This document shows, one piece after another, positions 1 to 8,523 of a stretch of DNA of 64,000 bases. Origin of the DNA: a virus. Under the pieces are notes generated by a model that saw only the letters and a list, made by a program, of their open reading frames with translations, did not search any database and was not told the origin of the DNA. The DNA is taken from IMG/VR virus record IMGVR_UViG_3300042503_000527, positions 1 to 64,000 of that record; one strand, written 5' to 3'. Every line of letters starts with the position of its first letter. The first letter of the stretch is position 1. The position numbers and the translations under genes are program-made.

Positions 1-2
1 AA

Positions 3-233
3 TCAGGAATAGATAATAAAAGATCAGCATCGTTAGATAGGATAGATCCAAATAAGGGCTATGTGCCGGGGAATGTTAAGATTGTTTCTTATGAAGGCAA
101 CTCCCTAAAAAATAGAAACAATTATCATTCCGCCGTTAAGATGCTGGAATATATAATACAAAACTCGCCGCCAGAAGATATGGCACCCGAAAAGCGAGAT
201 GAATTACTTAATCTTCTTAAATACTTTAATTAA
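3..233 (+). CDS. HNH-type homing endonuclease, C-terminal part (cut by window edge)
   Basis: The frame is open from the left edge of the window and ends at a TAA at 231-233, so only the last 76 residues are seen. The visible part has SLDRIDPNKGYVPGNVKIVS followed by N-x-L-K-N. This is the usual ending of phage HNH-type endonucleases, in which the Asp-Arg-Ile-Asp...Gly-Tyr...Gly-Asn-Val stretch follows the catalytic His/Asn region. The catalytic part would lie upstream, outside the window, so activity cannot be judged. Such genes are usually selfish, free-standing endonucleases placed between phage genes. The 3' end overlaps the convergent minus-strand gene by 30 bases. Confidence 0.65.
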   Translation, partial: SGIDNKRSASLDRIDPNKGYVPGNVKIVSYEGNSLKNRNNYHSAVKMLEYIIQNSPPEDMAPEKRDELLNLLKYFN

Positions 234-545
234 CTCTTTCTCAAATTCAGGGTCTTTACTGTATTCTATATTTATTTGTTTTGTATTTTCTGTTCCTTTT
301 ATTATAATAGTTATATATGGTAAATCATATTTCGCACAAGTCATCGACGCGAGAGACACCAAACACGAATCGCAAATCTTCATTAATTTGCCATCTTCTG
401 CAAGCATATTGAAATAAACTAATTTGCGTAACGTGAAGAATAATAAATAATCTTGTTTACTATATGCAAGTTCACAACCCTCACAACAGATTCTCTTTCT
501 ACAAGATCTAGGGTTTACAACTGTAACTTGTAATTTGTTCTTCAC
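204..545 (-). CDS. Small cysteine-rich protein, probably zinc-binding
   Basis: Function not recognised. It has about 113 residues if translation starts at the GTG at 545. A TTG at 581 in the same frame would add 12 residues. I prefer the GTG because it is preceded by an AT-rich promoter-like stretch and the longer form would leave almost no leader beside the divergent gene at 587. Near the N-terminus there is a cysteine cluster (CRKRICCEGC), and about 40 residues later a second CxxC (CDSC) and a further Cys, a pattern suited to holding one zinc ion. The C-terminal third is Lys/Glu-rich. It runs opposite to the neighbouring endonuclease and PhoH genes. The coding assignment rests on the clustered cysteines and uninterrupted frame; the role is unknown. 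Confidence 0.6.
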   Translation of the reverse strand: MKNKLQVTVVNPRSCRKRICCEGCELAYSKQDYLLFFTLRKLVYFNMLAEDGKLMKICDSCLVSLASMTCAKYDLPYITIIIKGTENTKQINIEYSKDPEFEKELIKVFKKIK

Positions 546-586
546 TATATATAATACATTAAATAAAGAGTATAATAACAATCAAA

Positions 587-1309
587 ATGTCTAAAAAAGA
601 TAATTCCCCTCATGTAGCTCAAAAGGAAAAGCTAAAAGATGAATTTGAAATTCGTAAACTAAAATGGACCCCGAAACAAGAAGAAATTATTGCTGCCGCT
701 TTAGATAAAAGCACCAATATTATTATTCTTGATGGGCTTCCCGGCACAGCCAAGACGCTATTAAGCGTTTACTGTTCACTAGAATTACTAAAAGCTAAAA
801 AAGTATCTGATATTGTATATATTCGATCCTTAATTCAAAGCACAGATGGTCAAACTGGCTTCTTGACTGGTGATTTGGATGAAAAGACCTTCTTTTATAA
901 CGTACCACTATTTGATAAGCTGGAAGAATTACTAAATAAGTCTAGCATCGAATTACTAAATAAGCAAGAAAGGATTAAAACCTATCCTGTTTCTCTCCTT
1001 CGTGGTTATACTTTTAACGTTAATTCTGTAATTCTTGATGAGGGTCAGAACATGATGTTCGATTCTCTCGTTACTGCTGCTACTCGTATGGGTAAATTCA
1101 GTAAACTATTTATTTGCGGCGATACTATCATGCAAAATGACTTGGGCAAGAAATCTGGGTTTAAAGAGTTTTGTGATATCTTCCAAGATCAAGATAGTCG
1201 TGATAATGGTATTCAATACTTTAAACTTGGGCCAGAAGATATTATGAGAAGCGGCATTACACGCTTTATTGTTGATAAGATCACTAAATACAAATCAATT
1301 ATTCATTAA
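587..1309 (+). CDS. phoH: PhoH-like ATPase
   Basis: Cytoplasmic P-loop ATPase of the PhoH family (240 aa), common in environmental phages. The biochemical role in phage infection is unsettled; an RNA-linked ATPase/helicase role is usually proposed. Visible motifs: Walker A GLPGTAKT at residues 50-57, Walker B VILDEGQN at about 148-155 (the PhoH form of DEAQN), and the following ICGD...Q..D sensor stretch at about 176-185. The length fits the compact PhoH core without added RNA-binding domains. The ATG at 587 lies 41 bases from the start of the divergent Cys-rich gene, in an AT-rich spacer that may hold promoters for both. The 3' end overlaps the convergent metallopeptidase-like gene by 11 bases. 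Family assignment is firm, function less so. Confidence 0.9.
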   Translation: MSKKDNSPHVAQKEKLKDEFEIRKLKWTPKQEEIIAAALDKSTNIIILDGLPGTAKTLLSVYCSLELLKAKKVSDIVYIRSLIQSTDGQTGFLTGDLDEKTFFYNVPLFDKLEELLNKSSIELLNKQERIKTYPVSLLRGYTFNVNSVILDEGQNMMFDSLVTAATRMGKFSKLFICGDTIMQNDLGKKSGFKEFCDIFQDQDSRDNGIQYFKLGPEDIMRSGITRFIVDKITKYKSIIH

Positions 1310-1574
1310 ACTTTTGTTTCATCCTTTGATGAATAAGTCTTGATAAAGTATTAGCACATTTAGTTACTTTTGTTTCTGATTCTTGCCAGAAGAATGCGTG
1401 TAATACTTCATGTATTAGAATGTTGATCGTTTTTTGCTTGGTTAAGGCTGGATCAATTTTAATCTTTGGATTTTCCATCTCTGGAGAATCGCATATACCA
1501 TAGCACCCTTTGGGCGGTTTAACCCAATTGATAATGTATTCGACCTTTTCGTAATTTTTGAACGAATACTTCAT
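1299..1574 (-). CDS. Small HExxH zinc metallopeptidase-like protein
   Basis: A 91-residue protein with the zinc-binding motif HEVLH inside ILIHEVLHAFF. It is preceded by a short segment (GICD...KIKIDPAL) of the kind seen in compact phage SprT-like or minimal zincin proteins, where an extended strand precedes the HExxH helix. The start at 1574 was chosen over the longer TTG-initiated frame because GTGTAATTGTAATAGA, a copy of this phage's recurrent promoter element, ends exactly at this ATG on the minus strand. No third metal ligand can be named with confidence, although Glu and Thr/Lys residues follow (QESETKV). It may cut a host or phage protein or may only bind metal. Convergent with phoH, overlapping by 11 bases. 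Confidence 0.7.
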   Translation of the reverse strand: MKYSFKNYEKVEYIINWVKPPKGCYGICDSPEMENPKIKIDPALTKQKTINILIHEVLHAFFWQESETKVTKCANTLSRLIHQRMKQKFNE

Positions 1575-1590
1575 TCTATTACAATTACAC
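1575..1590 (-). promoter_or_regulatory. Recurrent GTGTAA promoter-like element before the metallopeptidase gene
   Basis: Read on the minus strand the sequence is GTGTAATTGTAATAGA, immediately followed by the ATG at 1574. It matches the element found before plus-strand operons at 6616, 16116, 45405 and 47471. Its presence on the other strand, in the right orientation before a gene, argues that it is a real signal. A transcript starting here would have almost no leader. Confidence 0.5.
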
Positions 1591-1631
1591 TTACTTTTTA
1601 CTGTTATCAACCTATAATAAATTAATGAATT

Positions 1632-2033
1632 ATGCAAAAAGTTTACTGTTCTCAATGTGGAAATCCTAATTTATACACGCAAGCGAAACCAAAGTTCTGC
1701 TCTGCCTGTGGTACAGCATTCTATGGCGTTGTCGTAGAAAAGAAAGAAGATAAAAAGGCAAAAGTAAATAAAGTCCGCGCTCAAGAAGAGTATGATGAAG
1801 AAGATGATGATGAAGGTGAAGACGACCAAGAGTCAACTCCCATTCCTGAATTAAGGGGCGGACTAGATGTCGATATTGAATTTGATTCACCAAGAAAAGA
1901 ATCTCTTTCTAAAATCGCCGCTTCACTTCCTGATAATTTTTCCCGTTCAATAGATAGAAAACCACAAGGCTTCTCTGAAAAAGAGATATTAAAAATGATT
2001 AAGCAAGAAGCCGGTACATTAAGACAAAAATAA
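1632..2033 (+). CDS. Zinc-ribbon protein with acidic middle region
   Basis: A 133-residue protein. The first 30 residues contain a four-cysteine zinc ribbon: CSQCGN at residues 6-11 and CSACGT about 17 residues later. A strongly acidic run of Glu and Asp follows (residues ~52-66), then a Lys/Ser-rich tail. Zinc ribbons of this shape often bind nucleic acid or mediate contact with RNA polymerase or other proteins. The C-terminal part resembles nothing I recognise. The gene ends one base before the sigma-factor gene, so the two are probably cotranscribed, and a role in transcription is conceivable but not shown by sequence. Confidence 0.75.
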   Translation: MQKVYCSQCGNPNLYTQAKPKFCSACGTAFYGVVVEKKEDKKAKVNKVRAQEEYDEEDDDEGEDDQESTPIPELRGGLDVDIEFDSPRKESLSKIAASLPDNFSRSIDRKPQGFSEKEILKMIKQEAGTLRQK

Positions 2034-2034
2034 A

Positions 2035-2727
2035 ATGGCTCATAAAGTCCAAAAAGAATCATTTGAAAAGAACATTGCTATAATAGACGAAGAAATTCGC
2101 AAACGCAAGAACAAGTGGAACCTTGCTGCATTGTCTTGGATTGATTTCGAGGACGTTGAGCAGATATTAAGGATTCATATTTACAAAAAGTGGACTTTAT
2201 ATGATCCAAAGAAACCTCTTGCCCCTTGGTTAAACATTATCATTTCTAATCAAATAAAGAACATCATAAGAAACAACTATGGCAATTATGCTAGACCTTG
2301 TTTGAAGTGTGCGGCGGCAGAATGGGATGATTCTTGTTCAATATATGGTGAGCAATGCAAGAAGTGCCCCTTGTATGCTCATTGGGAGAATAATAAAAAA
2401 GACGCTTTCAATACAAAAGTAACTCTTCCTCTTGAAAATCACATTAAAGAAGTTCATGACATGACAAACGAAGGCTTTGATCTTTTGAGAAGCACACAAA
2501 GCTTATCGTCAGCACTAAAGAAAGTATTAAAGCCAGCAGAGTGGGTTGTGTATGAAATGCTTTGTCTAAGAAATCAAAAAGAAGAAGAAGTAGCTAAAGT
2601 ATTAGGATTTAAGACTACTGAAAAAAATCGTTCCCCCGGTTACAAGCAGATAAAGAACCTTAAGCGTTCTATTATTGTCAAAGCTAAGAAGTGCATTGTA
2701 AATGGAGAAGTAGAAATTTATGTCTGA
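2035..2727 (+). CDS. Phage sigma factor (sigma-70-like), candidate late sigma
   Basis: A 230-residue protein with a region-2-like segment at residues 37-82: DFEDVEQILR, then an aromatic helix, YDP, WLNIIISNQIKN and an arginine, the layout of sigma-70 region 2 that binds core polymerase and the -10 element. A region-4-like helix-turn-helix lies at ~168-215, with LKPAEWVVYEML and EEEVAKVLGF as the scanning and recognition helices. Between them sits a five-cysteine cluster (C89, C92, C101, C108, C111) likely to bind zinc, which ordinary sigma factors lack. It probably redirects host RNA polymerase to phage promoters, as T4 gp55 does. The recurrent GTGTAA elements in this window are its natural candidate targets. 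The last 8 bases overlap the next gene. Confidence 0.75.
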   Translation: MAHKVQKESFEKNIAIIDEEIRKRKNKWNLAALSWIDFEDVEQILRIHIYKKWTLYDPKKPLAPWLNIIISNQIKNIIRNNYGNYARPCLKCAAAEWDDSCSIYGEQCKKCPLYAHWENNKKDAFNTKVTLPLENHIKEVHDMTNEGFDLLRSTQSLSSALKKVLKPAEWVVYEMLCLRNQKEEEVAKVLGFKTTEKNRSPGYKQIKNLKRSIIVKAKKCIVNGEVEIYV

Positions 2728-3838
2728 AAATGGAAACCAGCCTCAAGAACTTAATGATCAACAAAGATTGGCAATTTTAAATGAGTGGAACAATCGTCCT
2801 ACTAATCCTCCTTCTTTGCTTGAACTTGTCAGGCTTGCTTTTCCTAACGTTGATGGCGCAGACGGTAGAAGTTGGCACGGTAAAAAGGTCAAAGAGTTCT
2901 TGTCAACAAGACAAATTAAAGCAAGAGCATCCTACGAATACTTAGCGAAAGATAAAATTGAACTATCTCCAGACCAGAGAGAATTTATTGCTAATAATGC
3001 CGGTTCAATGGGCGCACTTGAGATCACTAAGAGTATTTTTAATAACCAAAATCTTACTAGTCTCAGTCAAGAGACTCGTACAGTTATTGATTTCATTAAA
3101 ACTCTTGATCAGAAAGTAATTCAAGCAGGTCCAGTATCTCAAAGAGAAGTAGAGACTCTTGCTAACTCTGAATATATGCCGCCAAAGACATTTGAGCGGA
3201 TGTTGTTTCGCATAAATAAATATGTTCACGAAGGTATTGATAAAGACAAAGTAACTTCACGCCAGAAAGCTGCTATTAATGCTATCATTGGCTACATGCA
3301 CACTTATCGTTTCTTGCATCAGATAAATAGTTATACTTCTAACATTGATCGTGAATTATTTGAAAGCTCATTTGTACGTTATACGTTTGACAAACCAGAT
3401 CTCACTCAAGAAGAAGTAGACCAATACATTGTGTTGGCTACTGAAGTGGTAATTTCAGCTAATATTCAAGAAACAATTCAAACTCTGCAAGATCAGATTG
3501 ATGTAGAAGTAGATGGCGGCGGCAAAATTCCAATGGGTCTTATTGAAGCTATCAGTGGAGCAAGAGACGAGTATAACCAATCTACTATTCGCCAACAAAA
3601 GCTTCTCAATGACCTCAAAGTAAAGCGCAGTGATCGCCTTAGCAAGCAAATAAAAGAAAACGCCAGCATTCTTAATCTTGTTCAAATGTGGAAAGAAGAA
3701 GAATCCCGCGCTCAACTGCTAAAGCTTGCCGAAAGAAGAAAAGCAATGGTTAAAAATGAGATCGACAGGCTTTCTACAATGGATGAAATCAAATGTCGCA
3801 TCTTGGGAATTTCAGAAGATGAGGTGTTAAATGGCTGA
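2720..3838 (+). CDS. Unknown protein before the nuclease and TerL; possible small-terminase or DNA-binding role
   Basis: A 372-residue, largely helical protein. I do not recognise the family. Near residues 78-112 a segment (LSPDQREFIANNAG, then ALEITKSIF) looks like a helix-turn-helix. An N-terminal part has WHGKKVKEFL, also possibly DNA-contacting. The C-terminal third is rich in charged residues and probably coiled (residues ~270-360). It overlaps both neighbours by 8 bases, so it is translationally coupled with the sigma factor and the ERCC4 nuclease, one gene away from TerL. That position is where a small terminase would be expected, but I see no direct proof, and a recombination or packaging accessory role is equally possible. 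Confidence 0.65.
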   Translation: MSENGNQPQELNDQQRLAILNEWNNRPTNPPSLLELVRLAFPNVDGADGRSWHGKKVKEFLSTRQIKARASYEYLAKDKIELSPDQREFIANNAGSMGALEITKSIFNNQNLTSLSQETRTVIDFIKTLDQKVIQAGPVSQREVETLANSEYMPPKTFERMLFRINKYVHEGIDKDKVTSRQKAAINAIIGYMHTYRFLHQINSYTSNIDRELFESSFVRYTFDKPDLTQEEVDQYIVLATEVVISANIQETIQTLQDQIDVEVDGGGKIPMGLIEAISGARDEYNQSTIRQQKLLNDLKVKRSDRLSKQIKENASILNLVQMWKEEESRAQLLKLAERRKAMVKNEIDRLSTMDEIKCRILGISEDEVLNG

Positions 3839-4769
3839 GACCTGTAAAATATGTCAAAAAGTTTATGAAACTGATGTAGACTTTAATCGACATCTTAAAG
3901 CTCATAAAATAAGAGTAATTGAATATTATCAACAGCAATTGCCTCGCTATGATCTCTTCGATAATTCTATTATCAATTACAAAAATAAAGAACAGTATTT
4001 CTCTACTGATTTTAACAATAAAAACAATCTTAAAAACTGGCTCAAAGCTCAGTCCTTAGAGAAACAGCAAGAGTACTGTAGAAACTTTTTAGTTAAACGC
4101 AAAGAAAAGAAAAATCTAGAATATACTCCTTCTCAAGTTGAGTTAAGGAGCGTTCTAAGTCCAAGTGTTATTTATTTGCAAGAAATTTTTGGCGACTACT
4201 ATAAGCTTGCTGAAGAAATTGGATTTAAAAATAAATATGTATATCCAAAGAGCTTGGAAAACCTTCCCAAGCTACAAACTAAGGACTCAATAATTTATAT
4301 TGATACCCGCGAACAGAAACCATTTATATTTAACATGGCTTCTGAAGTTCGCACTCTTAAATTTGGTGATTATGGATTTAGTCATCCAAGTTATGATGGC
4401 AAACTTTACTTTGAGAGAAAGTCTATCTCTGATTTTATAGGAACTTTGAGTGCTGGGTACGAAAGATTCTGTCGAGAGATTGAAAAAGCCAGCGAAGCAA
4501 AAGCTAACATGGTTATTATTGTTGAAGAAAGCTTGAGCAATACACTCTCATTTAACTATTTACCTCATGTGTATAAGAAAGCAACGAAGGTAAATCCAGA
4601 ATTTATTTTTCATAACGTTAGAGAGCTAATACAAAAATATCCACACGTTCAATTCTTGTTTGCAAAGGGGCGTAAGGAATCTGTTAGGATTATTGAGAAG
4701 ATGTTCTCAACTGATGAGAACTTTTTTAAATACGATCTACAACTTTGCTACGATCTAAAGATGTTATAA
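3831..4769 (+). CDS. C2H2 zinc finger-ERCC4 (XPF-type) nuclease
   Basis: A 312-residue protein with two recognisable parts. Residues 5-25 form a C2H2-type finger (C5, C8, H21, H25). Residues ~153-290 match the ERCC4/XPF nuclease fold: IYIDTREQKPF (D158, E161), LKFGDYGF (D180), and the signature ERKSISDF at 195-202, which supplies the metal-binding and catalytic Glu-Arg-Lys-x3-Asp. All expected catalytic residues are present, so it should cut branched or flap DNA. The finger may guide DNA binding. It lies directly before TerL, with an 8-base overlap with the upstream gene and a one-base gap (TAATATG) to TerL, suggesting a role in resolving replication intermediates before or during packaging. 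Confidence 0.85.
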   Translation: MAETCKICQKVYETDVDFNRHLKAHKIRVIEYYQQQLPRYDLFDNSIINYKNKEQYFSTDFNNKNNLKNWLKAQSLEKQQEYCRNFLVKRKEKKNLEYTPSQVELRSVLSPSVIYLQEIFGDYYKLAEEIGFKNKYVYPKSLENLPKLQTKDSIIYIDTREQKPFIFNMASEVRTLKFGDYGFSHPSYDGKLYFERKSISDFIGTLSAGYERFCREIEKASEAKANMVIIVEESLSNTLSFNYLPHVYKKATKVNPEFIFHNVRELIQKYPHVQFLFAKGRKESVRIIEKMFSTDENFFKYDLQLCYDLKML

Positions 4770-4770
4770 T

Positions 4771-6612
4771 ATGTGGTATACCCCAGAAAAGTACAATAGA
4801 ATAATTCCTAACTTAAATGACGAATATTCTAAACTAAAAGATACTCTTGAAGATAAAGAAGCCAAAATAACTTTGGCTAAATTTTTGCGTTCAAATATAG
4901 GCATAACTACAGAGCTAATTTCTGGTATAAAATTATGGCCTTATCAAGAGATCGTAATCAAAGGAATGTTGAATCGCAATTTCTGCATGAACGTATGGGG
5001 TCGTGGTGCTTCCAAGTCTTTCTCTGCTGCGGTATTCTGTTTTTTGCAATGCATCTTTGAGCCTAAGAGCAAAATCCTAATTGCTGGTCCTACATTCAGA
5101 ACAGCAAGAAGTATTTTTAATTCAATAGAAAAGATTACTGAGTCTAAAGGCGCAGATTTATTGATGCAAGCGTTCGGCGCAAAATCAAAACGCAATGACG
5201 AATATGATTGGTCAATAAACGAAGGCTCTATCAAAGCTATTCCTCTAAGCGGTGAAAAGATTCGTGGTTTCCGTGCTAATGTTCTTGTACTAGACGAGTT
5301 TTTATTATTGCCAGAAGATATTATTAAAAACGTATTGATGCCATTCTTGATTGTTCCTCAAGACATTAAAGAACGTATTAGTATTCGTGAACAAGAAGAT
5401 GAATTAATTCGCCAAGGCGCAATGACAGAAGCTGATCGCATGGAATTTAAGAATACTTCCAAGATGATTGCTCTTTCCTCTGCTTCTTATACTTTTGAAA
5501 ACCTTTATAAAACTTATAAAGAATGGTGCGACAACATTTATTCCAAAGAACCAACAAGTGCAACTTACTTTGTATCACAATTAAGTTATGAAGCTTTGCC
5601 GCCAGAGATGATTGACTCTTCTATTACAGAAGAAGCTCAAAACGGTGGCTCTTCTCATGCTTCTTTCTTGAGAGAATACTGCGCTCAGTTTACTGACGGT
5701 AGCGATTCTTACTTCAGCATGAAGAAGATGGAAGAATGCACTCTTAAGTTTGAAGAAAGGCCACATTCTCAAATCAGAGGAGATTCTGGCAAGCAATATA
5801 TCTTAGCAATGGACCCTAACATGAGCGACAGTCCAAATGCTGACTATTTTGCAATGGCAATTTTAGAAATAGACCGAGAAAATAAGAATGATGTTCTTGT
5901 TCATGCATACGCAGGTCTTGGAAGCTTAAATAGTCATATTAAATATTTTCATTACTTAATGACTAGCTTTAATATTGTTTATATCATTTGCGATAATGCT
6001 GGTGCTGATATTTTCTTCAACACTTATAATGAATCTCAGTATGTAAACTCGGAATCTGAGAAGATAAAGTTTATTGACTTCGATTCTGATCTTGAGGGTA
6101 TTGAATATACGAAGATGGTTCAGAAGGCTAAGAGTCAATATAATCTTGAGAATAGGCAAATAGCAGTAACTCAGGTATTCACAACTACATTTATTCGAAG
6201 AGGTAACGAAAATCTGCAAGCAGCCATTGACTATAAGAAAATTTGGTTCGCATCTAAAACTGTAGCCAATGAATCTTTCTTTAATGAAGAAATAAACAAG
6301 AGAATACCTGAAGATCTTATATTCATAGAAGACATTAAAGATTGGAATAAGCTAGACCTTATAGAACATCAAGATTTATTGGTTTACAATACCAAAAAGC
6401 AATGCTCGCTTGTAGAATTTACTACTAGCAGCCGTGGATCTGTTAATTTTGATTTACCTCAACACTTAAAACGCTCCAATTCCCCTAACAGAGCAAGAAA
6501 AGATAATTACACGGCTTTAATGTTAGCGAAATGGGGTTCCAAATGCTATAATGATATCATGACTACTGAAAATAAAATAGTAGCTGCGGGATTTACACCA
6601 ATTTTAATTTAA
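4771..6612 (+). CDS. terL: Terminase large subunit
   Basis: The 613-residue DNA-packaging motor. Its ATPase half has Walker A WGRGASKS (residues 76-83), an AGPTFRTARSIF segment typical of terminases after it, and Walker B VLVLDE (D175, E176). The C-terminal nuclease half has the RNase H-like acidic residues: LAMDPN (D348), YIICDNAG (D408/D409 region) and a late KDNYTALM (D578). Both catalytic centres look intact. The length is normal for a full two-domain TerL. The start follows the nuclease stop by one base with no clear Shine-Dalgarno, so translation is likely coupled. The stop is followed by a promoter-like element leading into portal, so TerL ends its operon. Confidence 0.93.
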   Translation: MWYTPEKYNRIIPNLNDEYSKLKDTLEDKEAKITLAKFLRSNIGITTELISGIKLWPYQEIVIKGMLNRNFCMNVWGRGASKSFSAAVFCFLQCIFEPKSKILIAGPTFRTARSIFNSIEKITESKGADLLMQAFGAKSKRNDEYDWSINEGSIKAIPLSGEKIRGFRANVLVLDEFLLLPEDIIKNVLMPFLIVPQDIKERISIREQEDELIRQGAMTEADRMEFKNTSKMIALSSASYTFENLYKTYKEWCDNIYSKEPTSATYFVSQLSYEALPPEMIDSSITEEAQNGGSSHASFLREYCAQFTDGSDSYFSMKKMEECTLKFEERPHSQIRGDSGKQYILAMDPNMSDSPNADYFAMAILEIDRENKNDVLVHAYAGLGSLNSHIKYFHYLMTSFNIVYIICDNAGADIFFNTYNESQYVNSESEKIKFIDFDSDLEGIEYTKMVQKAKSQYNLENRQIAVTQVFTTTFIRRGNENLQAAIDYKKIWFASKTVANESFFNEEINKRIPEDLIFIEDIKDWNKLDLIEHQDLLVYNTKKQCSLVEFTTSSRGSVNFDLPQHLKRSNSPNRARKDNYTALMLAKWGSKCYNDIMTTENKIVAAGFTPILI

Positions 6613-6615
6613 AAT

Positions 6616-6633
6616 GTGTAATTAATTATTAGG
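6616..6633 (+). promoter_or_regulatory. Recurrent promoter-like element before portal
   Basis: GTGTAATTAATTATTAGG stands 4 bases after the TerL stop and 3 bases before the portal ATG at 6637. It is one of the best copies of the window's recurrent element. Confidence 0.6.
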
Positions 6634-6636
6634 CTT

Positions 6637-8523
6637 ATGGCAAAGGTTAAAAAAGAAAAAATTGAGGAATCTTCTTTCGCTCCAATGATGGTAGAAGGCT
6701 CTACTCCTGCTCATGGCGGTGTAGCAAGCAGGGTTACCGAGACAAGAAGCCGTAGAAATGCCGCATCAACGATTGAGAGAACAGATCGTTTTCGCAATAT
6801 CGATGATGGAATGGTGCCATTTAACTATGCCACTGGATATAATTACAATAAGTCTAATATTGACGTAAGAGATACTGTAATTCTATGCCAAAAAGCTTAT
6901 TATAATTTTGGTCTTTTTAGAAATACCATTGACCTAATGTCAGAATTGTCTTGTGGTAACATTCATCTTAAAGGTGGCAATAAAAGCGCAAGAGATTTCT
7001 TTCAAGCCTTATTTAACAAGATAAATATTACTGCTCTTCAAGATAAATTCTTTAGAGAGTATTATCGTTCTGGAAATGTTTTCATTTATAGATACGATAC
7101 TACCATAAGAGAAGAAGATGTGTCTAAAATTAGCCAAGTTTTCGGATCTGAAGCTTTGGCGGCAAAAGTTTCTCTTCCTGCTAGATACATAATTATTAAT
7201 CCAGCAGATGTTCAAGTAAATGGTAACCTTTCTTTCAATAGAGGGCAGTACTATAAAGTATTGACTGATTATGAACTTGAGCAAATCAGACATCCAAGAA
7301 CAGAAGAAGACAAAGAAATATTAGACTCTCTTGATCCATTAGTAAAAGAGCAAGTTTTAAAAGGAAAAGCTACAGCAGTTCTCTTACATTTGGATACCAA
7401 GAAATTCTATGCTGTATTCTACAAAAAGCAAGACTATGAACCTTTTGCTGTGCCTATGGGTTTCCCAGTTCTTGAAGATATTAGCGCAAAAATCGAAATG
7501 CGCCGTATGGATATGGCTCTTACAAGAACAATCCAGCAAGTTATCTTGCTCGTAACAATGGGTGCTGAACCTGACAAGGGCGGCGTTAACCAAGAGAACT
7601 TAAAAACAATGCAAAATCTCTTTGCTAATCAATCAATTGGCAGAGTTTTGATTGCAGACTATACAACAAAAGCAGAGTTTGTTATCCCTCAAATTGCTGA
7701 CATTCTTGATCCTAAAAAGTATGAAGTAATTGATAAGGACATTAATATTGGATTAAATAATATCTTAATAACAAACGAAAAATTTGCTAACACTAGCGCA
7801 AAGATTTCTTTATTGAGTCAAAAATTATTACAAGCTAGACAAGCTTTCGTAACTGACTTTCTGCTTCCTGAAGTAAAAAGAATTTCTAAAGAAATTGGAT
7901 TTAAAGTATTTCCTACTCCTTTCTTTGAGGATATGGATCTCAAGACAGATCAAAATCTTAACAGAATTTATACTCGCCTTATTGAACTTGGAGTTCTCAC
8001 TCCAGAAGAGGGTCTTAAGGCTATTGAAACGGGAGTCCTTCCAACTCCAGATGAGTCTGTTCAGTCTCAAACATCGTTTGTTGACTTGAAAGACAAAGGA
8101 TTTTATCAGCCCTTAATTGGTGGTCCTAAAGTAGAAGCGGGTAGACCCGGAGGAACCACAGGGATTAAACAAGCTACCAAAAATGTTAAGCCAATCGGCA
8201 CTTCTTCTAAAGCTAATTACAGTGTTATGAAATTAAAAAACATTGTAGAAGCTACAAGCAAATTAGGAGATGAAGTAGAAGCTTCTTTAAAGAAGAAACA
8301 TAAGCTTAAAAAGCTAAACGATAAACAAAAAGAAGTTGCCCTTGATATTACTAAGATTATTGTCGCTAATGAAGACAAATCTAATTGGACTTCTAAAATA
8401 AATGAATATATTGAAACTCCTGTAGATAAAAATCCTCAAAGAATTGAAGAAATTCACGAAATAGCTTGCGAGCATCAAGTCGATTCTTACATGGCTAGTT
8501 TGCTGTACCATAGCAAAATATAA
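6637..8523 (+). CDS. Portal protein
   Basis: A 628-residue protein directly after TerL. It should form the dodecameric ring at the capsid vertex through which DNA enters and leaves. Supporting sequence: an N-terminal disordered stretch, then a helical section with DVRDTVILCQKAYYNFGLFRN (residues ~77-96), FFREYYRSGNVFIYRYD (~138-154, the portal-typical gly-aromatic strand), and a long helical stem and crown region with many Glu/Lys residues. The last ~100 residues are Lys-rich and may be exposed to the capsid interior. The assignment rests on size, position and these segments together. The ATG at 6637 is preceded by TTAGGCTT. The stop overlaps the next start by one base (TAATG). Confidence 0.88.
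   Translation: MAKVKKEKIEESSFAPMMVEGSTPAHGGVASRVTETRSRRNAASTIERTDRFRNIDDGMVPFNYATGYNYNKSNIDVRDTVILCQKAYYNFGLFRNTIDLMSELSCGNIHLKGGNKSARDFFQALFNKINITALQDKFFREYYRSGNVFIYRYDTTIREEDVSKISQVFGSEALAAKVSLPARYIIINPADVQVNGNLSFNRGQYYKVLTDYELEQIRHPRTEEDKEILDSLDPLVKEQVLKGKATAVLLHLDTKKFYAVFYKKQDYEPFAVPMGFPVLEDISAKIEMRRMDMALTRTIQQVILLVTMGAEPDKGGVNQENLKTMQNLFANQSIGRVLIADYTTKAEFVIPQIADILDPKKYEVIDKDINIGLNNILITNEKFANTSAKISLLSQKLLQARQAFVTDFLLPEVKRISKEIGFKVFPTPFFEDMDLKTDQNLNRIYTRLIELGVLTPEEGLKAIETGVLPTPDESVQSQTSFVDLKDKGFYQPLIGGPKVEAGRPGGTTGIKQATKNVKPIGTSSKANYSVMKLKNIVEATSKLGDEVEASLKKKHKLKKLNDKQKEVALDITKIIVANEDKSNWTSKINEYIETPVDKNPQRIEEIHEIACEHQVDSYMASLLYHSKI

Noticed and set aside
546-586. Bidirectional promoter between the Cys-rich gene and phoH
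   Set aside because: The spacer is AT-rich with TATA-like strings in both directions, but none matches the recurrent element well enough to annotate.
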